A DNA stretch of 64,000 bases from Streptomyces sp. NBC_01481 (GTDB lineage: Bacteria; Actinomycetota; Actinomycetes; Streptomycetales; Streptomycetaceae), in assembly GCF_026339995.1 (NCBI RefSeq), contig NZ_JAPEPT010000001.1, positions 446,501 to 510,500 of the forward strand, written 5' to 3'. Made by a program: the position numbers and the translations under genes. Under the pieces are notes generated by a model. It did no database searches and was not told the origin of the DNA. It saw nothing but the letters and a program-made list of their open reading frames with translations. Every line of letters starts with the position of its first letter. The first letter of the stretch is position 1. Below are positions 7,585 through 14,841 of the stretch, in pieces.

Positions 7585-8844
7585 TCACAGCCCCGCCACC
7601 CCCACCGCCCCACCCATCCGCGCATACCCCGCATCGCTTGGATGCACATGATCCCCGCTGTCATACACAGGCCTCAGCCGCCCCCGCGCATACGGATCCC
7701 GCAGCACCCGGTCGAAGTCCACGACCCCGTCGAAGATCCCACCCGCACGCACGACCGCGTTGACTTCCTCCCGTACGGCCTGGACCGAGCGCGTACACCC
7801 CCGGTACCCACCGCACGGCAGCAGCGTCGCCCCGACGACCCTCAGCCCCCGCGCGTGCGCCCGGCGCGTGAGTTCGGCGAGCCCCGCCGTGATCCGGTCG
7901 GCCTTCGCCGTGCGCGGCGCGCGCAGCAGGTCGTTGATGCCGATCGCGACGATCACCGTCTTCACCCCCGGCCGCGCGAGCACATCGCGGTCGAAGCGGG
8001 CGAGCGCACTGGGACCGCGGCCCGCTTGGAGAAGGCGGTTGCCGCTGATACCGGCGTTGATCACGCCGTAGCGGGGCGCGCCCCGCCGGCCCAACCGGTC
8101 GGCGAGGACGTCGGGCCAGCGCCGGTTCGCGTCAACCGTCGCCGTGGTCCCGTCGGTGATCGAGTCGCCGATCGCGACGACCGCGCCGGCCGCCTCCCGG
8201 GTCAGGACGTCGACCGCGGTGACGTGCTGCCAGGCGTGGATCCGCGAGGTGTACGCCTCCCCGCCGACGTCCGCCGTACGGTCGCCGTCCGCGACGTACG
8301 ACGTCTGCCGCGCCCGCGGATGGACGGTGACGGGCCCGCCGGGCGTGGCGACGCTGACGAGGAGGTCCCCGTCGTACGGGATCTTCAGCACGACGGGATC
8401 GCTGACGGACTGCCCGCCGGGCGCGATGGTGACCCCGCGCAGGCCGTGGAAGGTCACGTGCCGCAGGCTGCCGGGCACGGCGTCCGCGCCCCTGCCCGCG
8501 CGCAGGGCGAGCGAGACCTGCGCGACGGTGAGCGGGCGGCGCCCCAGGAGGTTGGAGAGGGTGAGCCGGGCGGCGGTCCCGCCGATGCTGGTGTGCACCA
8601 CATTGCGTACGGAGCGAGCCCCGTGCTCCCCCTGGGCGGCGCCCGCCGCAGCCTCGACGGGCGGCGCCGACCATGTCCCGACCCAGACCGCGGCCCGGGC
8701 GGCGGTGGGCGTACGGGCGGCGGCGCGGCCCTGCAGGGCTCCGACGCCGACGTATATCGCGCCGCTGATCAGGAGGACCACGGCGGTGAGGGCTGCGAGG
8801 CTCGCATACCCGCGTCGCTTGTGCATGAGCACATCATGGGACAT
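7585..8844 (-). CDS. Secreted SGNH/GDSL-family hydrolase
   Basis: About 419 residues, with an N-terminal signal or anchor helix (RRGYASLAALTAVVLLISG). The catalytic SGNH core shows block I GDSITDG (nucleophile serine), block II GISGNRL, block III GIND, and block V DHVHPSDAG with the Asp-His pair near the C-terminus. Residues 60-180 form a separate beta-rich N-terminal domain. The family comprises esterases, lipases and acetylxylan esterases acting outside the cell; the substrate is not evident. The reading frame stays open far upstream, but the start is placed at ATG 8844 or 8826 because the signal peptide begins there. No strong ribosome-binding site was seen. Confidence 0.85.
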   Translation of the reverse strand: MSHDVLMHKRRGYASLAALTAVVLLISGAIYVGVGALQGRAAARTPTAARAAVWVGTWSAPPVEAAAGAAQGEHGARSVRNVVHTSIGGTAARLTLSNLLGRRPLTVAQVSLALRAGRGADAVPGSLRHVTFHGLRGVTIAPGGQSVSDPVVLKIPYDGDLLVSVATPGGPVTVHPRARQTSYVADGDRTADVGGEAYTSRIHAWQHVTAVDVLTREAAGAVVAIGDSITDGTTATVDANRRWPDVLADRLGRRGAPRYGVINAGISGNRLLQAGRGPSALARFDRDVLARPGVKTVIVAIGINDLLRAPRTAKADRITAGLAELTRRAHARGLRVVGATLLPCGGYRGCTRSVQAVREEVNAVVRAGGIFDGVVDFDRVLRDPYARGRLRPVYDSGDHVHPSDAGYARMGGAVGVAGL

Positions 8845-8925
8845 GTCGCGGGAACTCGAAGTGCGTCCCGGGAGTACCTGAGGTAGGGACATTGCGTACG
8901 GGGCGCGCGCGGACGGGTGGAGCGT

Positions 8926-10341
8926 ATGGAACGCACAGAGCCGGAACGTACAGATCCGGAACGTACGGAACCGAAGGCGATAGAAGGCGGCGAGCCCGGC
9001 CAGGATCGGCCCGGCCAGGACCGGCCCGGCCAGGACCGGCCCGGCGGGGGCCGCCCCCGCCCCCGCACGCCGCTCCCCTCCTTCGCGTACACCGCTGCCG
9101 ACGCGGAGAAGATGCGCGGCGTGCGCCGGATGAAGACGACGGCGACCGGGGCGCTCGTGTTCGTCGCGCTGATCTTCGCCCTCGCCACCTGGGCGAAGAA
9201 CTCCGGCGCGGGTCCCTGGGCCGGTTACGTCGCCGCCGCGGCCGAGGCGGGCATGGTCGGCGCACTGGCCGACTGGTTCGCGGTCACCGCGCTCTTCCGG
9301 TATCCGCTGGGCCTGCCCATCCCGCACACCGCGATCATCCCGAACAAGAAGGATCAGCTGGGAACCACGCTGGGATCCTTCGTCGGCGAGAACTTCCTCT
9401 CCGCCGGCGTCGTACGGGAGCGCCTGCACGCGCTCGGCATCGGGCGCCGCTTCGGAGCCTGGCTGGCCGAGCCCGCCCACGCCGACCGGGTCACCGCCGA
9501 GCTGTCCACCGCACTGCGCGGTGCGCTCACCGTGCTGCGCGACTCCGACGTCCAGGCCGTCGTCAGCGAGGCGATCACCCGCCGCGCCGACAGCGCGGAG
9601 GTCGCCCCCGGCATCGGCAAGACCCTGGAGAAGGTCGTCGCCGACGGCGCCCACCACCGCGCCGTCGACCTGATCTGCGCCCGCGCCCACGACTGGCTGG
9701 TCCTCCACTCGGACTCGGTGATGGACGCGGTCGAGGGCGGGGCGCCGGGCTGGACCCCGCGTTTCGTGGACCGGAAGGTCGGCGAGCGGGTCTACAAGGA
9801 ACTGCTGCGCTTCGTCACGGAGATGCGGGACATGCCCGCACACCCCGCCCGCGGCGCGATCGACCGCTTCCTGACCGACTTCGCAGCCGATCTCCAGTCG
9901 GACACGGACACCCGGGCGCGGGTGGAGCGGATGAAGTCGGATCTGCTGTCGCGTTCGGAGGTGCAGGACGTGATCGCGTCGGCGTGGTCCTCCGTACGCA
10001 CCATGATCATCTCGGCGGCCGAGGACGACCGCAGCGAGCTGCGGCTGCGCGCCCGCGCCTCGCTGCTGTCGCTGGGCGCGCGGCTCGCGACGGACGGCCG
10101 CCTGCAGTCGAAGCTGGACGGCTGGATGGAGGACGCGGCCGTGTATGTGGTGACCACGTACCGCGCCGAGATCACCTCGCTGATCTCGGACACCGTCGCC
10201 GGCTGGGACGCGGAGCACACCTCGCGCAAGATCGAGGCGCACATCGGCCGCGACCTGCAGTTCATCCGGATCAACGGCACGGTGGTCGGCGCGCTGGCCG
10301 GGCTGCTGATCTACACCGTGGCTCACGCGCTGGGCGCGTGA
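8926..10341 (+). CDS. DUF445 family membrane protein
   Basis: About 471 residues. The first 50 residues are a low-complexity charged leader with TEPERTDPERTEP and three PGQDR repeats encoded by a 15-bp tandem repeat. The DUF445 (YheB-like) domain follows: a transmembrane helix (ALVFVALIFALATW), then GMVGALADWFAVTALFRYPLGLPIPHT and IIPNKKDQLGTTLGSFV, the strongly conserved family signature, long helical middle, and a C-terminal hydrophobic helix (VVGALAGLLIYTVAH). Function unknown. ATG 8926 has a GGTGGAG site very close; GTG 8917 is the alternative. The terminator hairpin begins inside its last codons. Confidence 0.87.
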   Translation: MERTEPERTDPERTEPKAIEGGEPGQDRPGQDRPGQDRPGGGRPRPRTPLPSFAYTAADAEKMRGVRRMKTTATGALVFVALIFALATWAKNSGAGPWAGYVAAAAEAGMVGALADWFAVTALFRYPLGLPIPHTAIIPNKKDQLGTTLGSFVGENFLSAGVVRERLHALGIGRRFGAWLAEPAHADRVTAELSTALRGALTVLRDSDVQAVVSEAITRRADSAEVAPGIGKTLEKVVADGAHHRAVDLICARAHDWLVLHSDSVMDAVEGGAPGWTPRFVDRKVGERVYKELLRFVTEMRDMPAHPARGAIDRFLTDFAADLQSDTDTRARVERMKSDLLSRSEVQDVIASAWSSVRTMIISAAEDDRSELRLRARASLLSLGARLATDGRLQSKLDGWMEDAAVYVVTTYRAEITSLISDTVAGWDAEHTSRKIEAHIGRDLQFIRINGTVVGALAGLLIYTVAHALGA

Positions 10342-10373
10342 CCGATCCCTGCCGTACGGCCACGCGCCCAGCG
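10328..10373 (+). terminator. Terminator overlapping the DUF445 stop codon
   Basis: Perfect 13-bp arms CGCTGGGCGCGTG (10328-10340) and CACGCGCCCAGCG (10361-10373). The left arm contains the last coding triplets and touches the stop. A second, mutually exclusive long-range pair, CCCTGCCGTAC (10347-10357) with GTACGGCAGGG (10399-10409), interleaves with it. It separates two convergent genes. Confidence 0.7.
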
Positions 10374-10438
10374 ACCTGGGGGAGGTGCTGAGGAGTACGT
10401 ACGGCAGGGCGCGCGCGTTCAGCGCGGGCAGCGGCGGC

Positions 10439-11395
10439 TCAGTGGAAGAGCTGCCCGCGCAGCGCACCGTCGGGGAACTCGGAGGTGTGGATGTTGGAGT
10501 AGTAGTTGCCGGGGTCGGCGCGGACGCGCTTCACGACATCGGGGTTCTGGCCCTCGATCTTCCCGGAGACGGCGAAGATCCCGTCGGGCACGGGCCGGTT
10601 GAAGAAGTCGAAGACGACGTCACCGTTCTTGCCGAAGGCACCCTTGTGGATATGGCCCTTGGCGGGGGCCTTGATGTTGACCCAGGCCAGCGAGTAGCCG
10701 ACGGACGTGCCCTTGGGCTGCAGGAAGGTGATGGCGTGCCCGTCCGGGTCGCCCACCTTGGAGGCGTCGTTCTTCGGGACTTCCTGGTCGCCGTTGGACA
10801 GGGCCCGCAGCTTGCCGCCCTTGATGATGTCGAGCGGGTTGATGTTCTTGTGCAGCGGCTTCAGCTGCCCTCGTACGGCTCCGCCCGGGAACTCGGCGCT
10901 GTGCAGGTTGACGTAGAACCCGGCCGGGTTGTGACGGATGCTGTCGGCCAGCTTGGCGTCGGTCAGAGCGACTTGCCCGGCCGCCGAGTTCACGGAGTCG
11001 GGCATCGCGGTGGTGAAGAGGGGAACCTTCACGGCGCCGTTCTTCCCGGTGGCGCCTTCGTGGATGTGCCCGAGGCTCGGAGTGAACCCCTTCCACCGCA
11101 GGGCGAAGGTGACGCGGTCACCCTTCACCTTGACGAGGGCAACGGCCTTGCCGTCGGGGTCGTTCACGGCGGGGCCGCCCTGGACGGGCACCTCGTTGGC
11201 GCCGGAGAGCTGGGCGGCGAAGGTGAGGGCACGTCCGCTGGAGTGCTTGGTGAAGGAGCCGGCACTGCCGCCGCCGGCGTTGCTGCTGGAGCCGCCGTCG
11301 TGGCCGCCATGTCCGCCGTGCGCGACCGCCGGAGTAACACCGGCAACACCAAGCACAATTGCGGCTGCGGTAACAGCGAGATAACGCTTCTGCAT
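10439..11395 (-). CDS. Secreted protein with two CHRD domains
   Basis: A 318-residue exported protein. The signal peptide (MQKRYLAVTAAAIVLGVAGVTPAVA) is followed by a His/Gly-rich linker and two CHRD domains of about 120 residues. The hallmark segments occur twice: LSGANEVPVQGGPAV...GHIHEGATGKNGAVKVPLF and NGDQEVPKNDAS...GHIHKGAFGKNGDVVFDFF, each ending in a Y(V/S)N(L/I)H(S/T)(A/S)EFPxGAxRGQL motif. CHRD domains are immunoglobulin-like folds of unknown bacterial function. The ATG at 11395 has an excellent GGGAGGAC site and begins the signal peptide, so it is preferred over an upstream in-frame start at 11455. Confidence 0.9.
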   Translation of the reverse strand: MQKRYLAVTAAAIVLGVAGVTPAVAHGGHGGHDGGSSSNAGGGSAGSFTKHSSGRALTFAAQLSGANEVPVQGGPAVNDPDGKAVALVKVKGDRVTFALRWKGFTPSLGHIHEGATGKNGAVKVPLFTTAMPDSVNSAAGQVALTDAKLADSIRHNPAGFYVNLHSAEFPGGAVRGQLKPLHKNINPLDIIKGGKLRALSNGDQEVPKNDASKVGDPDGHAITFLQPKGTSVGYSLAWVNIKAPAKGHIHKGAFGKNGDVVFDFFNRPVPDGIFAVSGKIEGQNPDVVKRVRADPGNYYSNIHTSEFPDGALRGQLFH

Positions 11396-11579
11396 TGTTT
11401 TCGTCCTCCCGTTGGACCCGGCACCTTCTTGGGCCGGTCGCGATGAAGTACGCACCTCCCGTGGGCCTTGTTCAACGGAAAACTTCTTTTAATTCGTTTG
11501 AACCGCCGGTCAGTTGCCGCCGTACAACCCGGCGTAGGCATCACCCACTCACACCCACACACCAACCGGGGGAACAACC

Positions 11580-12071
11580 ATGCGCACCACGCGACCCAAA
11601 GCCCTGCTTGCGGCACCGCTCGTCGCGGCGGCACTGCTGACCCTGGCGGCCTGCGGCGGCTCCACCGACTCGTCCGACGACGGCGGCACGAAGCCCGCGG
11701 CCAAGCCCGCGAAGACCGTCTCGGTCAAGACGGCGGACTCGGATCTCGGCAAGATCCTGGTCGACGATTCGGGCCGTACGCTGTACGGATTCACCAAGGA
11801 CAAGCCCGGCGCCAGCAAGTGCGACGCCGACTGCATCGCGGTCTGGCCCGCGCTCACATCATCTAAGGACGTCAAGGCCGGGTCGGGTACGGACGCCGCC
11901 CTGCTGAAGGAGACGAAGCTCGGCGAGGGCGCGGAACAGGCCGTGTACGGGGACTGGCCGCTGTACTACTACGTGGGCGACGTGACGCCCGGTGACGTGA
12001 ACGGGCAGGGCCTGGACGGCGAGTGGTTCGTGATCGCGGCGGACGGGAAGCTGGTCAAGAAGGCGGCATGA
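11580..12071 (+). CDS. Lipoprotein with Yp-motif repeats (COG4315 type)
   Basis: A 163-residue lipoprotein. The signal peptide ends with the lipobox LAAC (Cys about residue 24), followed by a Ser/Asp/Lys linker. Two copies of the 'secreted repeat of lipoprotein' unit follow: ILVDDSGRTLYGFTKDKPGASKCDADCIAVWPAL and QAVYGDWPLYYYVGDVTPGDVNGQG. It is anchored on the outer face of the membrane; function unknown. It starts a transcription unit divergent from the CHRD gene; the 184-bp gap between them contains an AT-rich patch (TTCTTTTAATTCG) that may house promoters for both. Confidence 0.88.
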   Translation: MRTTRPKALLAAPLVAAALLTLAACGGSTDSSDDGGTKPAAKPAKTVSVKTADSDLGKILVDDSGRTLYGFTKDKPGASKCDADCIAVWPALTSSKDVKAGSGTDAALLKETKLGEGAEQAVYGDWPLYYYVGDVTPGDVNGQGLDGEWFVIAADGKLVKKAA

Positions 12072-12171
12072 AGTTCTTACGGTTTGAGGAATTCACGCGT
12101 CCTTCATAAAGGGGTCTCTCGCCCTTATCGATTTCTGATCCTCAAGCTCTGTGCTTGCCCCACCGATAACC

Positions 12172-12206
12172 CTGCGGCGGCCGTGTCCACTCCCCGGCCG
12201 CCGCAG
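12172..12206. terminator. Bidirectional terminator hairpin
   Basis: Perfect 11-bp arms CTGCGGCGGCC and GGCCGCCGCAG with a 13-base loop, located between the convergent lipoprotein and excalibur genes. Confidence 0.75.
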
Positions 12207-12256
12207 TCGTGTTGCTCTGCCAGCTCTGCTGGAATGTCACTCGCTCACTCACTCGC

Positions 12257-13087
12257 TCACTCGCAGCCGACGCCGTCACCGTCGCGGTCGAGGTGCCGCC
12301 CGTACCCGGGCTCCCCGGCATGGATGGGCGCGGCGCCTGCGGCGCGTACGGCGGCACAGTTGTCGTAGTACGTACTCCCGCCGCCACCGCCGGTGCTGCC
12401 CCCGGTGCTCCCTCCGGTGGAACCGCCGCTTCCCCCGCTGCCCCCGCTCCAGGACTCACAGCCGACCCCGTCCCCGTCCCGGTCGAGGTGCGGCCCGTAG
12501 CCCGGCTCTCCTTCGTGAAGGGGATCGGCGCCGGCAGCCCGTACGGCATCGCAATTGGCGTACGAGACCGCGGGCTTCGCGGGCTTGGGTGTCGGCGTCG
12601 GCGTTGGCGTGGGCTTCGCCACGGTGATCCGCACGACGGCGGTTCCGGTCAGGCTCTGCCCGGCCACGTCGACGCGGTAGGTGAACTCGTCGTCGCCGCC
12701 GTAGCCGGGACCGGAGGTGTACGTGATGGTGGTCCCGTCGACCACGGCGGTCCCGTGCGCGGGCGCGGCGTCCACAGAGACGGTGAACTGCCCAGCGGTC
12801 AGGGCGGTTTCAACGTTCCCGGTCGTGCCGTCCTTGAGGGTGACGCTGTCGTTGCCCAGCACCTTCACCTCGATCGCCTTCCCCGCGTCGGCGCTCTCCT
12901 GATCGTCGACGAGACCGAGAGCCGCCTGCACGGACGGCGTGGGAGCCGCGGAGGTGGTCGTGGCGGCGAGGGGTTTCGCGGCCCCCTGGCTGTCGCCCCC
13001 GCATCCCGCGACCCCCAGGGCCATGACAGCCGCTCCGGCGGCTAACGCGAAGCGCCTGTCTGCGCCTGTACTACCTATCCCTGACAT
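12257..13087 (-). CDS. Lipoprotein with Ig-like and two excalibur domains
   Basis: A 276-residue predicted lipoprotein (lipobox VAGC near residue 29). After a Thr/Ala/Pro linker comes a cadherin/Ig-like domain of about 100 residues (NDSVTLKDGTTGN...YTSGPGYGGDDEFTYRV). Two excalibur calcium-binding units follow, both with NC-AVRAAGA-P(L/I)H and DRDGDGVGCE, separated by a Gly/Ser-rich repeat (GGSGGSTGGST). The DxDxDG motif binds calcium in this family. A rare TTA leucine codon lies in the signal peptide (complement of 13043-13045), suggesting dependence on the bldA tRNA. The last codons sit directly on the second DRDGDGVGCE. Confidence 0.88.
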   Translation of the reverse strand: MSGIGSTGADRRFALAAGAAVMALGVAGCGGDSQGAAKPLAATTTSAAPTPSVQAALGLVDDQESADAGKAIEVKVLGNDSVTLKDGTTGNVETALTAGQFTVSVDAAPAHGTAVVDGTTITYTSGPGYGGDDEFTYRVDVAGQSLTGTAVVRITVAKPTPTPTPTPKPAKPAVSYANCDAVRAAGADPLHEGEPGYGPHLDRDGDGVGCESWSGGSGGSGGSTGGSTGGSTGGGGGSTYYDNCAAVRAAGAAPIHAGEPGYGRHLDRDGDGVGCE

Positions 13088-13322
13088 GTGTCCCCCAAGG
13101 CGTACGGATCAGAACCGAGGGTGCTGAGCATGACATTCCGGTTCAGTCGGCCGAGGCGATTGCGGAATCTCGTATCGCGCTTGTGATGAAGATGTGCTTA
13201 CGTCGGTCAGAACTGGCCGCGAAACACGCCTACTCGATCAGTCGCGTACGAAGAACGCTACGAATCGCTCAGCGGGAGGCAGTCCCGCACCGCGCGCCCG
13301 GACCGGGCCTCGGCGATCGCAG

Positions 13323-13640
13323 TTACGCGGAGCACATCGACCGCTGGCGGGTTCGGGCCGGTCGGAGACCGAGGTTGGCGTGGACAAGCCGCAGCGCGGC
13401 TACGGGATCTGCGGCGCGGGTGACCGTGCGACCCACGACGACATGTGACGCACCAGCGGCGATGGCAGCACGCGGCATGCCGGGCCGGGCGTGCTCGGTC
13501 GGCGATTCTCCGGGAAGCGTGACCCCCGGCGTGACGATCAGGGCGCGGGGACCGAGCACCTTACGCAACGGCCCGGCCTCCTGCCGCTGGAGAGCATGTG
13601 GCCCCAGCCCACCATGATGCGGTTCCCAGCGGGCTTCACC
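13323..13640 (-). pseudogene. Fragment of orotidine 5'-phosphate decarboxylase (pyrF-like)
   Basis: The minus strand encodes only the C-terminal third of an OMP decarboxylase fold: RKVLGPRALIVTPGVTLPG and then AGASHVVVGRTVTRAADPV, matching the 'lxVTPGI...AIxAGADxxVVGRPITxAxDP' signature (phosphate-binding GR pair). The lysine-containing catalytic half is absent; upstream of about 13640 the frame becomes unrelated. I see no complete pyrF nearby, so this is a decayed or transferred remnant at the left edge of the accessory region. The boundaries are approximate. Confidence 0.6.
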
Positions 13641-13721
13641 CCGCGGCTGAGCGCTGAACAGTTCGCCGAGATCCAGGACGCGTGGGACGACGCCTGACGT
13701 CCAGGCCACGGGTCCGGCTCG

Positions 13722-14675
13722 TCAGCTTTCCTTGTACCAGCTCAGCCGCTCCCGCAGCACCCCGCTCTCACCCTCCTCGGCCATCACCGCAGCGGCATAC
13801 AACTCCGCCATGGGAGCTGCGATGTTGCCGTCCCGCACACCGGGCTGCGTCATGTACGGCTGGCCCGCCCACGTGCTGTCATGCTCCTCCGGGTCCATAT
13901 AGGCCCACGCCGCCTCCCGCACCCGTCGCGCCACCTCGCCCACGTACCAGGCAGCGCCCTGAAGGAACAGCCCCGGCTCCGCCGCTTCGAACCGCTCTCC
14001 GGAAGAGAACCGCTCCTTGGCCAGGCGTTCCAGCACATCGAGCGAGGACGCGGAGTAGTCCCATGTCTCTTCCGGCAGCCCGGTCTCCTGAACCCACGCG
14101 GAAAACGCCCGCTCCCGTTCGGCGAGCCAACCGGCCAGCCATGGATGCTCCGGCACGTCCGGCTCCGGGTCCACCCCCGGCGTGTGCTCCTTCACCGGCT
14201 CCCAGTCCGGCCGCTCCTTGCGGAGCCCGTCCACGGCTTCACCCAGCCGCCGGGCGGCTGCCGTGAGCTCGTGGCCGGTCCGGCTGCTCAGCGCCTCACC
14301 GATCAGCAGCACCGGCGCCACCGGCGGGAGCCCGAGCGCCGCATCCGGCACGACCACCGGATGTCCTTCCACGTCACCGGCCGGCTCCGTGTCCCAGCCC
14401 CAGCCGCCGCCCGCCACCGTCAGCAGCACCTCACCGAGATACGCCATGGCGTCGTTCACGAACCCGCTGCCCAGGTCCTCCGAGCCCTCTGCGGCGTAGT
14501 GGCGCAGCAGGGCCGCCTCCACGTGCGCCAGGGACTCCACGCCGAAATCCAGCCGCACGTCATCGGGAAGATGCTCTTCCCGGAGCCGGTCGATCGCGTC
14601 CGGGACATGGTCGATCCACACGATGAGGTCCGGCACTCCGCCGGTACGCACAGTCTCTCCTCGGGTCATGCCCAC
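13722..14675 (-). CDS. Hypothetical protein, acidic, about 317 residues
   Basis: I do not recognise a family. It is soluble and acidic, with no signal peptide or membrane segment, and rich in Trp and Glu (GGGWGWDTEP, ERERAFSAWVQETGLPEETWDYS). Codon use is typical high-GC coding. Two starts are possible: GTG 14675, giving MGMTRGETVRTGG, and GTG 14651 (VRTGGVPDL), which has a GAGGAG site 5-6 bases upstream and may be the real one. It stands alone between the pyrF fragment and the surface protein, transcribed towards the fragment. Confidence 0.7.
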   Translation of the reverse strand: MGMTRGETVRTGGVPDLIVWIDHVPDAIDRLREEHLPDDVRLDFGVESLAHVEAALLRHYAAEGSEDLGSGFVNDAMAYLGEVLLTVAGGGWGWDTEPAGDVEGHPVVVPDAALGLPPVAPVLLIGEALSSRTGHELTAAARRLGEAVDGLRKERPDWEPVKEHTPGVDPEPDVPEHPWLAGWLAERERAFSAWVQETGLPEETWDYSASSLDVLERLAKERFSSGERFEAAEPGLFLQGAAWYVGEVARRVREAAWAYMDPEEHDSTWAGQPYMTQPGVRDGNIAAPMAELYAAAVMAEEGESGVLRERLSWYKES

Positions 14676-14841
14676 GACTCTAGGGCCAGGCTCCGACAGT
14701 GAACACGCAGGCGAGACACGCCAGTTGCGCCTCCAATGTTTTGATCAACCTCCTGCATCACGCCTAGGGTGTGTCATGGCAGCGTCATGACGGGGGCTAT
14801 GAGCGCTGCCCTTACTCGTCCCTGCCCCCCAGGGAACCCAC

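Noticed and set aside
8926..9060. Short tandem repeats as a CRISPR-like array
   Set aside because: The 15-bp repeats code for PGQDR units within the DUF445 leader, with no spacers.
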